DNA of 37,007 bases, taken from positions 1 through 37,007 of the forward strand of contig WFOS01000079.1 of the NCBI GenBank assembly GCA_015487975.1. Direction: 5' to 3'. The notes under the pieces were generated by a model. That model was not told where the DNA came from and searched no databases. It was given only the letters and a program-made list of their open reading frames with translations. Shown in pieces: positions 1 to 9,162 of this stretch; position 1 is the first letter of the stretch, and every line of letters begins with the position of its first letter. This DNA comes from Ardenticatena sp. (GTDB lineage: Bacteria; Chloroflexota; Anaerolineae; Ardenticatenales; Ardenticatenaceae). The position numbers and the translations under genes are program-made.

Positions 1-3
1 GGC

Positions 4-204
4 CCAGCGGCCCCACCCTGCCCCCAGCGTGTCGGCGGCCGAGGCCCCCTCGTGAGTCCTCACGCGCGAGAAGCGACCGACACCAGCACGGCATAGGCCC
101 AGGCGTTCCAATCCCCTTCTCCCCACCCCACGGTCATCAGCAACGCCGTGACGGTGTGGCACCCGAAACGCAGCACCTCAGCTATCCACCCGTCTCTTTC
201 CAGA
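4..204. repeat. left copy of a ~205-bp dispersed noncoding repeat
   Basis: Aligned by eye, positions 4-204 match 36795-37007 in the same orientation at roughly 85 percent, with small indels that are not multiples of three, so the shared sequence is unlikely to be coding. Shared blocks include GTGTCGGCGGCCGA (near 29), CCAGCACGGCAT (near 82) and CCCGAAACGCAGCACCTC (near 163). Small inverted repeats are retained in both copies, for example CGTGA...TCACG near 51-64 and GTCT...AGAC near 192-204. The match ends at 204 only because the right copy reaches the window end. What the element is I cannot say. Confidence 0.75.
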
Positions 205-408
205 CCGACGGCTCCACGCTCCGTCTCCTCTCTTCCCATCCCCCACCACGTTTTGGGTCATCACCAGCCTTTCTGCCCTTGACAATCCCCCGCATCTAGG
301 GCAACCTTCGCCTACAATCCACACGGACACCGCACGTCCATGCAGGGCGAAGGTGTGCCCTCATCACACGCCAGACAGATGCAATCAAACCCAAAAGGAG
401 TGTTCGGT
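205..408 (+). other. noncoding stretch upstream of glyA
   Basis: This holds the continuation of the repeat (a second match to the segment at 36680-36690) and the 5-prime region of glyA. A TTGACA at 279-284 and a TACAAT at 313-318 are present but lie 28 bp apart, too far for one sigma-70 promoter, so no promoter is called. The AAAGGAG at 394-400 is the ribosome binding site of glyA. No riboswitch or RNA gene was recognised. Confidence 0.5.
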
Positions 409-1707
409 ATGAGCAAACCAAGCGTACCACTCACAGAAGAACGCCAGGCCCTTGTACCACCATCAGCCCCACTTGCCGAAAGCGACCCCGAAGCGTGGGA
501 CATCATCCTCGCCGAACAAGCCCGCCAGCGGAAAGGGCTGGAACTCATCGCCAGCGAAAACTACGTGAGCGCCGCTGTGCTGCGTGCCATGGGGTCGGTG
601 CTCACCAACAAGTATGCCGAAGGCTACCCGGGTCGCCGCTACTATGGCGGCTGCGAAGTGGTGGACCGCGCCGAACGTCTGGCACAGGAACGCGCCAAGC
701 AACTTTTTGGCGCCGAACATGTCAACGTGCAACCGCACAGTGGCTCACAGGCCAACGCTGCTGTTTACATGGCCATCCTCAAGCCTGGTGATACCATTCT
801 GGGGATGCGCCTCGACCAGGGGGGGCATCTGACCCACGGAAGCCCCGTCAATTTCAGCGGGCAACTCTACAACGTCGTCTCTTACGGCGTGCATCCCGAA
901 ACCGAAACCATCGATTACGACGAAATGGCACGCCTGGCCCATGAACACAAGCCCAAACTCATCGTCTGTGGGGCGTCTGCATATCCACGCATCATTGACT
1001 TTGCCCGTATCCGCGCGATTGCCGACGAAGTTGGTGCGTACGTCATGGCTGATATTGCCCACATCGCAGGGCTGGTGGCCGCGGGATTGCACCCTTCGCC
1101 CATTCCACATTGCCACTTCGTTACCACCACCACGCACAAAACATTGCGCGGGCCGCGCGGCGGCATGATTATGTGTCAGGCCGACTTCGCCAAAGCCATC
1201 GACAAAGCCGTTTTCCCTGGTGGGCAAGGCGGGCCGCTGATGCACGTCATTCTGGCCAAAGCCGTCGCCTTTGGCGAAGCCCTGCGCCCCGAATTCGAAA
1301 CCTACCAGCAACAAATTGTGCGCAACGCCAAACGGCTCGCCAACAAACTGGCCGAGGCAGGTTTGCGCATTGTGAGCGGTGGCACCGACAATCATCTCAT
1401 GCTCGTCGATGTGCGCAGCGCTGGTATCACCGGCAAGGTCGCCGAGAAAGCGCTTGAACGTGTCCATATCACCGTCAACAAGAACATGATTCCCTTCGAC
1501 CCCGAAAGCCCATTCGTCACGAGTGGCATCCGTATTGGTACGCCGGCCGTCACCAGCCGTGGGATGACCGAAACCGAAATGGATTTCATCGCTGATTGGA
1601 TTGCGAAGGTGCTCTTCAACCACGAAGATGACGCATTGCTGGCAGAGATCGCCGGGCAAGTAGAAGGGTTGTGCGAACGCTTCCCCTTGCCAGGCGTAGA
1701 CGCCTGA
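409..1707 (+). CDS. glyA: serine hydroxymethyltransferase
   Basis: This PLP enzyme interconverts serine plus tetrahydrofolate with glycine plus 5,10-methylene-tetrahydrofolate in the cytoplasm, supplying one-carbon units. The 432-residue product has the usual family length. It carries the signature [14 protein letters not shown] with the PLP-binding lysine at about residue 244, and ends in a normal alpha-helical C-terminus. The reading frame is open from 340, but ATG 409 follows AAAGGAG at a good distance and gives a normal SHMT N-terminus, so 409 is preferred. A small membrane protein follows 41 nt downstream in the same direction, and a strong terminator closes the unit. Family assignment is secure. 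Confidence 0.97.
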   Translation: MSKPSVPLTEERQALVPPSAPLAESDPEAWDIILAEQARQRKGLELIASENYVSAAVLRAMGSVLTNKYAEGYPGRRYYGGCEVVDRAERLAQERAKQLFGAEHVNVQPHSGSQANAAVYMAILKPGDTILGMRLDQGGHLTHGSPVNFSGQLYNVVSYGVHPETETIDYDEMARLAHEHKPKLIVCGASAYPRIIDFARIRAIADEVGAYVMADIAHIAGLVAAGLHPSPIPHCHFVTTTTHKTLRGPRGGMIMCQADFAKAIDKAVFPGGQGGPLMHVILAKAVAFGEALRPEFETYQQQIVRNAKRLANKLAEAGLRIVSGGTDNHLMLVDVRSAGITGKVAEKALERVHITVNKNMIPFDPESPFVTSGIRIGTPAVTSRGMTETEMDFIADWIAKVLFNHEDDALLAEIAGQVEGLCERFPLPGVDA

Positions 1708-1748
1708 GCAGAACGACAACCGCTTTCGAAGAAGGAGAGGGAAGGCTT

Positions 1749-2243
1749 ATGTCTGCACCTGACAGCCACTCGCTCGAAGAAACGTTTGCCCGCGCAGCAC
1801 GCCATGTTCAGCGTTTGCATCTCATCTTCATCGGCGCAACACTCGTGTACGTTGGCGCTGCTTTCGCGTTGAAGTTGCTCGCTTTCATGCCCCAGGAGAG
1901 TGGTTTCATCCTGGCATCGGACGAGCGCATGTCACTGCTGCTTGCCCTTGTGTTCATGGTGGTGGCTATCGCGCTGGCAGGCACCGTTGCCTTCGCACTC
2001 GCGCCCTCTCGCCTGCGTGTGTCAGTCGAAGGTCGCGAGACGGAAGAAGTGTTTCAAGCCATCGTCCAGCGCTCGATCATCGTCATTGCTGTTTCCGACC
2101 TCATCGCCGTTTTGGGGCTCATCCACTTTCTAGTGGCCGGCCGCCTCGACATTCTTGGAGCACTCGTGACAGCTGGCATTATTCTCCTCTTCTACACGAT
2201 GCCCAACGAAGAAAAATGGCGCAATGCCGCCTCTCGTTCCTAA
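1749..2243 (+). CDS. small multi-spanning membrane protein, unknown function
   Basis: The 164-residue product has about four hydrophobic segments, roughly residues 24-43, 59-81, 105-127 and 131-147, with a charged C-terminal tail (NEEKWRN). The start at 1749 is chosen because AAGGAGAGGG lies just upstream; the frame is also open further upstream inside glyA, which is unlikely to be used. It probably shares the glyA transcript and ends 20 nt before a strong hairpin. I recognise no family or catalytic motif. A role in one-carbon metabolism is not implied by anything in the sequence beyond its position. Confidence 0.8.
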   Translation: MSAPDSHSLEETFARAARHVQRLHLIFIGATLVYVGAAFALKLLAFMPQESGFILASDERMSLLLALVFMVVAIALAGTVAFALAPSRLRVSVEGRETEEVFQAIVQRSIIVIAVSDLIAVLGLIHFLVAGRLDILGALVTAGIILLFYTMPNEEKWRNAASRS

Positions 2244-2262
2244 TGGCTCGTCTCCGTATGGC

Positions 2263-2297
2263 AAAGCCCGCGTCATGATGAAGGCGACGCGGGCTTT
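2263..2297 (+). terminator. strong hairpin ending the glyA unit
   Basis: AAAGCCCGCGTC (2263-2274) and GACGCGGGCTTT (2286-2297) form a perfect 12-bp stem with an 11-nt loop, starting 20 nt after the stop codon at 2243. The A-run on the left arm and T-run on the right arm make it a plausible factor-independent terminator. The 215 nt from here to the next gene show nothing else I can name. Confidence 0.85.
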
Positions 2298-2512
2298 GTC
2301 TTTCACACGCGCCTCGCACGCATCTGGACACGCGTTGGCAAAGCGATAGAATCCTGACCGATTGGGTGTCAGAAGAGCAACTGGCTCGTCCCTTCGCTCC
2401 TATCCAACCATGACGTGTATGCGCAGCAACCGAGGGGCTACACCCAACACCAGCAGCGACATCGGGTGCTCGTCCTCGCCAACCAACCCGAACGAACAAG
2501 GAGTATCGCGCT

Positions 2513-3679
2513 ATGCGTCGTCGCCATGCCATTTTCTTCATCCTCCTGTTGGGCTTGGTCAGCCTGTTCGCCGACATGACCTACGAAGGCGCTCGCAGCA
2601 TTACCGGCCCTTATCTGGCGCTGTTGGGGGCAAGCGCTGGGGTTGTGGGGATTGTCGCCGGAGCGGGAGAACTCATCGGCTACACATTGCGCTTTGTGTT
2701 CGGGTATCTTGCCGACCGCACACGCCGCTACTGGGCCTTCACCATTGTGGGCTACGCACTCAACTTGATGGCTGTGCCTCTACTGGCATTTGCCAATTCC
2801 TGGGAAGTCGCTGCCGCCCTCATCGTGCTGGAACGCACCGGCAAAGCCATTCGCACCCCTGCCCGTGACACGCTGCTTTCACATGCAACCGAGCAGACAG
2901 GTCGCGGCTGGGGGTTCGGCCTACATGAAGCCATGGACCAGATCGGGGCACTCGTGGGGCCGCTCGTCGTCGCTGGCATTCTGGCACGCATGGGCAACTA
3001 CCGCCTAGCTTTTGCCGCGCTGGTGGTCCCGGCCCTGCTCGCAATGCTCGCCATCTTCATCGCTCGGTTGCTCTACCCCGCTCCCGAAACCATGCGCGTT
3101 TCCCGCCAGGGCGGCTCATCCTCGCGCCGCCTGCTCCCACGCACCTTCTGGCTCTATCTGGTCGCCAGTATCTTCATCGCCGCCGGGTACGCTGATTTCC
3201 CCCTGCTCGCCTTCCACTTCGAACGCACCGACCTCATGCCCGCCACCTGGATTCCGCTCATGTACGCCGTTGCCATGGCAACCGACGCCGTCACCGCCCT
3301 CGTCTTCGGACGCCTCTACGATCGCCTGGGCTTGCGCGTGCTTTCACTCAGCATCACGCTGAGCCTCTTCTTTGCCCCGCTCGCCTTCCTGGGGAATATG
3401 GCGGTCGCGTTTGTTGGGATCGTGCTGTGGGGCATTGGCCTAGGGGCGCAGGAAAGCATCATGCGTGCCGCCGTCGCCGATCTGGTGCCTGTCGAGCAGC
3501 GCGGTACCGCTTACGGGCTCTTCAACGCCGCTTATGGGTTCGCCTGGTTCGTTGGCAGTGCCATCATCGGGTTGTTGTACGAAAGCACGCTCTGGCTTGC
3601 CATTGCTTTTTCGGTTCTTGTCCAAATCGCGGCTATCATGACCCTACAACTGATACGACCGACTGGGGCAGCCACATGA
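2513..3679 (+). CDS. MFS transporter
   Basis: This 388-residue integral membrane protein has about 12 hydrophobic helices, the normal size for the major facilitator superfamily. The loop after helix 2 (GYLADRTRR, near residue 64) is the family motif A region, and a second copy (GRLYDRLGLR) opens the C-terminal half, as expected for a two-domain MFS fold. ATG 2513 follows ACAAGGAG. Its last codons overlap the next gene by 4 nt (ATGA), so it heads a six-gene unit. The substrate cannot be read from the sequence; drug or small-metabolite efflux is possible but unproven. Confidence 0.9.
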   Translation: MRRRHAIFFILLLGLVSLFADMTYEGARSITGPYLALLGASAGVVGIVAGAGELIGYTLRFVFGYLADRTRRYWAFTIVGYALNLMAVPLLAFANSWEVAAALIVLERTGKAIRTPARDTLLSHATEQTGRGWGFGLHEAMDQIGALVGPLVVAGILARMGNYRLAFAALVVPALLAMLAIFIARLLYPAPETMRVSRQGGSSSRRLLPRTFWLYLVASIFIAAGYADFPLLAFHFERTDLMPATWIPLMYAVAMATDAVTALVFGRLYDRLGLRVLSLSITLSLFFAPLAFLGNMAVAFVGIVLWGIGLGAQESIMRAAVADLVPVEQRGTAYGLFNAAYGFAWFVGSAIIGLLYESTLWLAIAFSVLVQIAAIMTLQLIRPTGAAT

Positions 3680-4062
3680 CCAAATTGACGTTCGACGATT
3701 TTCAAGCCTGGTTTCGAGAGTATGACGCCCAACGTGGACTCACCGACGACCCACCGTTGGCAGTGCTCGCACGCCTGATGGAAGAAGTGGGCGAAATCGC
3801 TCGCCATGTGCTTCACCTGGAAGGCGAGAAACCGCTGGATGAGTGCCAGCGCGACGAAGAACGTGCCGCGTTGGCGCTGGAGCTTGCCGATGCGTTCATC
3901 TTCCTGACCAAGTTGGCGAACCTGTACGCGATCGATTGGACACCCACCATCCACGCCGCCATCCAAAAAGCCGAAGCCCGCTTTGGCTTGGAAGAAGGAC
4001 AGCGCGAAGCCGCCCGCCGACGGGCCGCACGTCTTCGCCGCCACTCAGAGGATGATACGTGA
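3676..4062 (+). CDS. MazG-like nucleotide pyrophosphohydrolase
   Basis: The 128-residue protein has the all-alpha MazG/dUTPase-like pattern: EEVGE near residues 36-40 and a downstream ELADAFIFL segment near 68-76, whose acidic residues usually bind Mg2+ in this family. Such enzymes hydrolyse NTPs or modified NTPs to NMP and pyrophosphate, often as house-cleaning. It is a single-domain, half-length member like other short MazG-like proteins. The ATG is inside the stop of the MFS gene (ATGA overlap), which indicates translational coupling; the frame is open upstream but only as a shadow. The C-terminus is very Arg/Ala rich. The exact substrate is unknown. Confidence 0.85.
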   Translation: MTKLTFDDFQAWFREYDAQRGLTDDPPLAVLARLMEEVGEIARHVLHLEGEKPLDECQRDEERAALALELADAFIFLTKLANLYAIDWTPTIHAAIQKAEARFGLEEGQREAARRRAARLRRHSEDDT

Positions 4063-4076
4063 CAGGAGTCTGCACG

Positions 4077-4970
4077 ATGGCCGCTACACATACATGCCCC
4101 TTCCCCTGCACCTTTCTCACCACCAACGGCGTGCGCCTACACACCATTCTTGCCGGCCCCGAAGATGGCACGCCGGTGGTGCTACTGCATGGCTTCCCCG
4201 AGTTTTGGTACGGCTGGCGGCACCAAATTCCAGTGCTGGCAGCACAGGGGTGCCGCGTCATCGTCCCCGACCAGCGCGGCTACAACCTGAGCGAAAAACC
4301 CCCTCGCGTCGCCGATTACAACATAGACGCCCTCAGCGACGATGTACTCGGCTTGCTCGACCAGCTGGGCTATCCCCGTGCCACCGTTGTCGGGCACGAC
4401 TGGGGCGCTGCCGTCGCCTGGTGGACCGCACTTCGCGCACCGGAACGCCTGCATGCGCTGGTCATTCTGAATGTGCCGCATCCAGGCGTCATGCGCCGCT
4501 ACGCACGCCGTCATCTCTCACAACTGCGCAAATCGTGGTACATGTTCTTCTTCCAGATCCCCCGTTTGCCCGAATGGTCGATCCGCGCCAACGGGTTCGC
4601 TACTGGTCGGCGTGCGCTGGTGAAGAGCAGCCGCCCGGGCACATTCAGCCAGGAAGATCTGGCACGCTACGTAGATGCCTGGCAACAACCGGGCGCACTG
4701 ACGGCGATGATCAACTGGTATCGGGCGCTCTTCCGCCATCCGCCCGCACGGTTGCCACACGGGCCGCGTGTTCGTGTGCCCACCCACATTCTCTGGGGGA
4801 AACGCGATGCTTTTCTGGAACACGAAATGGCCACGCTCAGCCTTGGCCTGTGCGACCAAGGTGAACTCACCTTCTTCGACGATGCCACCCACTGGCTGCA
4901 ACACGAAGAACCCGCGGCTGTCAACCACGCCATTCTGAAAATGGTGCAAACCTACAAGGAGGAACCATGA
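4077..4970 (+). CDS. alpha/beta hydrolase, epoxide hydrolase-like
   Basis: The 297-residue protein has the alpha/beta-hydrolase fold with the epoxide-hydrolase style oxyanion motif HGFPEFW (38-44) and the nucleophile elbow GHDWGA with Asp108. An Asp nucleophile points to an epoxide hydrolase or haloalkane dehalogenase rather than an esterase; HGFPEFW favours the former. A His near the C-terminus (ATHWLQHEE) is the likely base. GTG 4059 overlaps the upstream stop, but ATG 4077 has AGGAG 8 nt upstream and is preferred. It overlaps msrA by 4 nt. The natural substrate is not known. Confidence 0.88.
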   Translation: MAATHTCPFPCTFLTTNGVRLHTILAGPEDGTPVVLLHGFPEFWYGWRHQIPVLAAQGCRVIVPDQRGYNLSEKPPRVADYNIDALSDDVLGLLDQLGYPRATVVGHDWGAAVAWWTALRAPERLHALVILNVPHPGVMRRYARRHLSQLRKSWYMFFFQIPRLPEWSIRANGFATGRRALVKSSRPGTFSQEDLARYVDAWQQPGALTAMINWYRALFRHPPARLPHGPRVRVPTHILWGKRDAFLEHEMATLSLGLCDQGELTFFDDATHWLQHEEPAAVNHAILKMVQTYKEEP

Positions 4971-5515
4971 GCACACAATACGAACAGGCCACCTTGGGTG
5001 GGGGCTGTTTCTGGTGCCTCGAAGCGGTGTACCAAATGGTGCGTGGTGTTGAGCGCGTTGTGCCTGGCTACGCTGGCGGACATGTCCCAAACCCAACATA
5101 CGAACAGGTCTGTACCGGCACAACCGGACATGCCGAAGTGGTGCAAATCACCTACGACCCCACCGTCATCACGTATGCCGAGCTGCTCGATATTTTCTGG
5201 CACATTCACGACCCCACCATGCCCAATCGACAGGGCAACGATATTGGGCCGCAATATCGCTCGATTATCCTCTACCACAATGAGGAACAACGCCGCATCG
5301 CCGAAGCATCCAAAGCCGCCGCCGAGGCGTCCGGGTTGTGGGGAAACCGCCCGTTTGTCACCGAGATCGTGCCACTAACCGCATTCTACGAAGCCGAACC
5401 ATACCACCACAACTACTACCGCCGTCATCCCACACAGGGCTACTGTCGCTATGTCATCGAGCCCAAAATCGCCAAATTCATGCGCACGTACCGCGATCGG
5501 GTGAAGGAGGATTGA
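4967..5515 (+). CDS. msrA: peptide methionine sulfoxide reductase MsrA
   Basis: The enzyme reduces the S-epimer of methionine sulfoxide in proteins and free methionine, repairing oxidative damage. The 182-residue length is typical. The GCFWC signature has the catalytic Cys14, and the C-terminal half has the conserved [10 protein letters not shown] segment. ATG 4967 sits in an ATGA overlap with the preceding hydrolase gene and follows AAGGAGG. No MsrB domain is fused and none is encoded nearby. The next gene begins 2 nt after its stop. Confidence 0.97.
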   Translation: MSTQYEQATLGGGCFWCLEAVYQMVRGVERVVPGYAGGHVPNPTYEQVCTGTTGHAEVVQITYDPTVITYAELLDIFWHIHDPTMPNRQGNDIGPQYRSIILYHNEEQRRIAEASKAAAEASGLWGNRPFVTEIVPLTAFYEAEPYHHNYYRRHPTQGYCRYVIEPKIAKFMRTYRDRVKED

Positions 5516-5517
5516 GC

Positions 5518-6510
5518 ATGCCGCTTCCTTCGCCCGACGCGCTTGCCGTCTCCTCGTGGTCGTGGCATGCGCCTTTCTACGACGGAGCGCTCTTTCTGCA
5601 CGATATCCCCCGCGAAGCAGCGCAGCTTGGGTTTCAGGCAGTCGAACTCAACGACTTTATGCTTGCGCCTGCCCGCTTTGGGCGCGTGCGGGCGCTCATG
5701 TTCAAACTGGCACGCGCTGCGGTGCACGCACTGCGCACGCCATCCAGCCACGCCTCTCCGTCTGCACCATCGCGCCTCGCGCAACTGCAAAGCATTCTGG
5801 CGGCATTCAGCCACCGGCAAGCCCCCGCCATGCCTGAGGAATTGCTCCGCTACACACAGCAGAATTTGCACCGTGTGCGTCAGGCGCTCGATGAAAACAA
5901 CGTGCGCTGTACAACCTGGACGGTCAACAGTGATTTTTGCGTTTCCGAGACTGTTTGGGCATGGCAGGAACGCTATCTGCGCTGGGGGCTGGCTGCTACC
6001 GAAATTCTGGGCGCACCCCGCCTTCGCATCACGCTGGGGGGCGATGCCACCGCTCCGGCGAGCACCGAAGCACAAGTGGTAGAACGCCTGGCAGCCCTGG
6101 CAGCCTATGCGCAGACGCATCACCCTACCTGCCAACTCGTGGTCGAAAACCACTGGGGCATCAGTACCGAACCAGCACGCCTGCTCCGCATCCTCGATGC
6201 GGCATCCGAACGCGCCGGAGCCCCAATCGGGCTTTGTTTCGACCCCGGCAATGTGCCATCCAACCAGCGAGAAGAGGGCTGGGCACGGCTGGCACCACGA
6301 GCAGTCCACCTGCATTTCAAGACTTTTGCGTTCGACGGGGCGGGGAACGAAACCACGTTCCCCTATGAGCAGATTTTGCCGCTTGTCAACCCCGCATGCA
6401 GTATGGTGACCATCGAGTTCGAAGGGGAAGGCGACCCGGCTGTTGGGGTCGAAGCATCGCAGGCACTTTATGCACACCTGTATGCCAACTTGAATCATCA
6501 GTCGAGGTAG
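5518..6510 (+). CDS. sugar phosphate isomerase/epimerase-like TIM-barrel protein
   Basis: The 330-residue protein shows the xylose-isomerase/AP-endonuclease-2 type TIM barrel, with metal-ligand candidates in their usual order: Glu in VELND (near 42), Glu in VVENHWG (near 208), Asp in FDPGN (near 241), His in HLHFK (near 264) and Glu in IEFEGEGD (near 300). These enzymes isomerise or epimerise sugars or act on related substrates with a divalent metal. The start 5518 lies 2 nt after msrA with GAAGGAGG upstream. The gene context (MazG, EH, MsrA) does not identify the substrate. Confidence 0.85.
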   Translation: MPLPSPDALAVSSWSWHAPFYDGALFLHDIPREAAQLGFQAVELNDFMLAPARFGRVRALMFKLARAAVHALRTPSSHASPSAPSRLAQLQSILAAFSHRQAPAMPEELLRYTQQNLHRVRQALDENNVRCTTWTVNSDFCVSETVWAWQERYLRWGLAATEILGAPRLRITLGGDATAPASTEAQVVERLAALAAYAQTHHPTCQLVVENHWGISTEPARLLRILDAASERAGAPIGLCFDPGNVPSNQREEGWARLAPRAVHLHFKTFAFDGAGNETTFPYEQILPLVNPACSMVTIEFEGEGDPAVGVEASQALYAHLYANLNHQSR

Positions 6511-6512
6511 GT

Positions 6513-7784
6513 ATGTTCGAATGGCGCACGCTCGACGATGAGCCAACGCCACCACTTCCATCACCGGACGCGCCGCGGAAGCGGTTATCACTTCTATTCA
6601 CACTTGGGGGGCTTCTACTGGGGGCCACAGTGCTTGTGTGGATCCTCTACCAGCAGCAGCAAGTGCGCCTGCTGGCCGACCTGCAAACCACCATGCGCGA
6701 AGTCGATGCCGCAGCCAACACCCGCCAGATCGAAGATCTGTTGCGCCATCTCGACCCCAACGCACCATTGGCATGGCATGCCACCCGTATCGATGATTTG
6801 GTGAAAGTCGAGACGGTGTGGCGTACCAGCACGGTCGAACACGCCGAGTGGCTGACCCGCGATGTTGTGCTAGCCGATGTACGAACGATGTACACGCCAC
6901 CCCCACCACGCGCCACCCCGCTGCTCACGACGACACAACGCCTGGGGCTGCGTCTCTTCGAGGAAACATGGCGTATCAGCCCTCTTTCCGAGCAAATGTG
7001 GGGTGAGCCGGCTCTCCATACCACACCCCATTTCCGCCTTCTCTACCGCAAAACAGACGCCGACCTGGCACGCCTGCTTTCCCAAAACATAGAATCCCTG
7101 GCGACAATCGTTCGAGAACACGTCGGCACCCCCTTCTCTGCCCGCACGAGCTCCGACCGCCTCGCCATCACCCTGACCACCGACGCGAATGGTTTGCACC
7201 CATCGTCGCGCCAGCCCATCGTTGGCACACAGATTGTCGTGACATCGCCTGCCTTGCTGGAACGGTACACCGACCGTCCGCCAGCATACCTCGCGCAAGA
7301 ATCGATACTCTGGTGGCTCACCATGCGTGGGATGCACCATCAGCACCCAACGCTGTTCGAGCGAACTGCCACCAGCCTTTTCACGTCGGCACGCCAGGGA
7401 GTTCTGCTTTGGTTGATGGAACAAAGCGGGCTCTTTCCCAACGATCCTCTGCTGGAAAGGTATCGGCGATTGGCTTGTGAACGACGTACCAAGTGGCCGG
7501 CTCTGAATGAACGTACGCTGGCCTCGCAAACGTGGCCCTATCACGTGGTGGGACTTCCAGGCATCAACCCGTCCGCGGATGTGCATGTGGCGCATGCCTA
7601 TGTGCTGGCAGATGTACTCATTCGAAAGGGGAATACGGCAGGAGATGTGCTTGTTGCAGCCTACCAGTGGCCTACGTGGGAACTGGCGAGCGCCAATCTG
7701 CCCGTCCCTGTTTCGCTGCCTGAGCTCGAACACGCCCGAGTCGAATGGCAACGCAGAGTGTGCGCCGCTACCACTGCACCGTGA
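6513..7784 (+). CDS. membrane-anchored protein of unknown function
   Basis: The 423-residue protein has a short cytoplasmic N-terminus, one hydrophobic segment at about 31-48, and a long extracytoplasmic region. The segment HFRLLYRKTDADLARLL and the surrounding mixed alpha/beta pattern resemble the pre-catalytic part of some gluzincin peptidase-like proteins, but no HExxH motif is present (the equivalent region reads LAQESILWW), so no peptidase activity is claimed. The start 6513 follows GAGGTAGGT and lies 2 nt after the previous stop. Its last 17 nt overlap the end of the convergent L,D-transpeptidase gene, so no separate terminator fits between the two. Confidence 0.7.
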   Translation: MFEWRTLDDEPTPPLPSPDAPRKRLSLLFTLGGLLLGATVLVWILYQQQQVRLLADLQTTMREVDAAANTRQIEDLLRHLDPNAPLAWHATRIDDLVKVETVWRTSTVEHAEWLTRDVVLADVRTMYTPPPPRATPLLTTTQRLGLRLFEETWRISPLSEQMWGEPALHTTPHFRLLYRKTDADLARLLSQNIESLATIVREHVGTPFSARTSSDRLAITLTTDANGLHPSSRQPIVGTQIVVTSPALLERYTDRPPAYLAQESILWWLTMRGMHHQHPTLFERTATSLFTSARQGVLLWLMEQSGLFPNDPLLERYRRLACERRTKWPALNERTLASQTWPYHVVGLPGINPSADVHVAHAYVLADVLIRKGNTAGDVLVAAYQWPTWELASANLPVPVSLPELEHARVEWQRRVCAATTAP

Positions 7785-9105
7785 CGGGCGTGCCAATGTC
7801 CGCCCATTCCCACAACAGGCGGGCGTGTTCATCGGTCAAGGCCACACAGCCATACGTGACGCGCGTTCCGATGTAGCCTTCCCACATCTTCCACCCATCA
7901 TCGCTCACTGGCAGCCCATGAATGCCATTCTCGATAGGCCCAACCCAATAAATGCCAAGCCAATAGGGCATCCACAGCCGCCAGACGTTGCTTCGGGCAT
8001 TGAGGATTTTGCTTTGCACACGGTACTCACCAGGAACGGTTGGGCGCCCTGGTTCGCCCGTGCTGGCTTTCCACGACCATTTTAGTTTCCCGTTTTCGTA
8101 CACGTACATGCGCTGTTCGCTGATATCCACCACGATACGCTTGTCCCACACTGGTTCCAATGATGGTAAGCCAGCCGCCGCTGTGTTCTGCCCCGGTTGC
8201 GATGCGGGCCCCCCCGGTTCGATAGCAGCGCGTGCCGCACGACCAGGTTGTGCCAGACGGGCACGGTGGAACGCCAATTGGGCAGTGGCCTGCTTCATGC
8301 TAGCAGCTTCGGCACGTGCTAGCATGACCGTTTGCAGCATCTCAGCGGTATCCAGATAGGCCGGATCGAGCTGGTAGAGCGGCCACAGATGTGCAAACGC
8401 TTGCTCCCAATGGCGCGCACGAAAGGCTTCGCGCCCTGCCAGGTAGGTGCGCAAGGCTTCATGCTCACGCACAATGGCCGGTTCATCAGGCCGCAAAGCC
8501 AGGGCTTTTTGGAGATAGGGAAGGGCCTGTTCAGGCTGGTTGGCATGTAGCGCGGTAGTTGCCAGCGTCAGGTACTCTTGTGCCAGCCAATCCACCAGGC
8601 GAGCGTCATCAGGGGCACGCGCAACCGCTTCTTCCAGAAAACGCGCTGCACCGACGTGGTCGCCAGCATCCCACGCCATCCGCGCCTGGCGGACAGCCAC
8701 CACCAGCGGGTCTTCGGGGGGAGACAGGCGCGCCCGCCATATCCACCCACCCGCGAGCAGAAGCGCCAACACAATCAGAACACCAAGCCAGGCTCGCGTA
8801 CGCCAGGCTGACGGCCACAGGCGTGGTGTGCGCCAGATGGCACGGCGCGTGTTTCTGACAGCGGGATGGGTAGGATCGAGTTGCGCGGCACGGGCAAGCG
8901 CCTGCTGAGCGGATTCGGGCGAGGGAGCAGCACGTGCGTACAGGCAAAGCGCTTCGATGCAATTGGGGTCTCTTGCCAGCACGCGCACGGCATATCGGCG
9001 CGCGGTTTTCAAATCACCTTGTGCACAGGCGTGTTCACCAGCGGCCAGCCATGTTTCGCGCGTTTCGGTATGCAGTTGAGGGAAAGGCATGCGCAAGGTT
9101 GTCAT
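7768..9105 (-). CDS. TPR-containing L,D-transpeptidase (YkuD domain)
   Basis: The 445-residue protein has an N-terminal helical repeat region (about 15-90), a transmembrane helix at about 101-122, more TPR-like helices (about 140-290) and a C-terminal YkuD domain (about 320-445). YkuD enzymes cross-link peptidoglycan or attach proteins to it outside the membrane. His in GIHGLP and the catalytic Cys420 in TYGCVAL are present; the usual SHGC reads TYGC here, so the His before the glycine is Tyr. The first 100 residues would be cytoplasmic. No Shine-Dalgarno precedes ATG 9105, but a good promoter ends 6 nt upstream, suggesting a leaderless mRNA; ATG 9090 is an alternative. Confidence 0.88.
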   Translation of the reverse strand: MTTLRMPFPQLHTETRETWLAAGEHACAQGDLKTARRYAVRVLARDPNCIEALCLYARAAPSPESAQQALARAAQLDPTHPAVRNTRRAIWRTPRLWPSAWRTRAWLGVLIVLALLLAGGWIWRARLSPPEDPLVVAVRQARMAWDAGDHVGAARFLEEAVARAPDDARLVDWLAQEYLTLATTALHANQPEQALPYLQKALALRPDEPAIVREHEALRTYLAGREAFRARHWEQAFAHLWPLYQLDPAYLDTAEMLQTVMLARAEAASMKQATAQLAFHRARLAQPGRAARAAIEPGGPASQPGQNTAAAGLPSLEPVWDKRIVVDISEQRMYVYENGKLKWSWKASTGEPGRPTVPGEYRVQSKILNARSNVWRLWMPYWLGIYWVGPIENGIHGLPVSDDGWKMWEGYIGTRVTYGCVALTDEHARLLWEWADIGTPVTVQW

Positions 9106-9111
9106 ACAGCG

Positions 9112-9141
9112 AGTATACCATTCTCATGCGCAGGCTGGCAA
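9112..9141 (-). promoter_or_regulatory. promoter of the L,D-transpeptidase gene
   Basis: Read on the minus strand, TTGCCA (9136-9141), an 18-bp spacer and TATACT (9112-9117) form a good sigma-70-like promoter. The -10 ends 6 nt before ATG 9105, so the start of transcription would fall at or next to the start codon. Confidence 0.5.
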
Positions 9142-9162
9142 TGGCAAAGATGATTCCGACGC

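Noticed and set aside
279..318. TTGACA and TACAAT before glyA as one promoter
   Set aside because: The spacing is 28 bp, far outside 16-18 bp.
340..408. A 23-codon N-terminal extension of GlyA
   Set aside because: The ATG at 409 has a much better ribosome binding site and gives the normal family N-terminus.
745..1719. A long minus-strand open frame opposite glyA, and similar long frames opposite other genes
   Set aside because: They mirror the codon positions of secure genes and have no homologous features.
7507..8085. A plus-strand frame across the convergent gene ends
   Set aside because: It overlaps two well-supported genes and shows no protein-like features.
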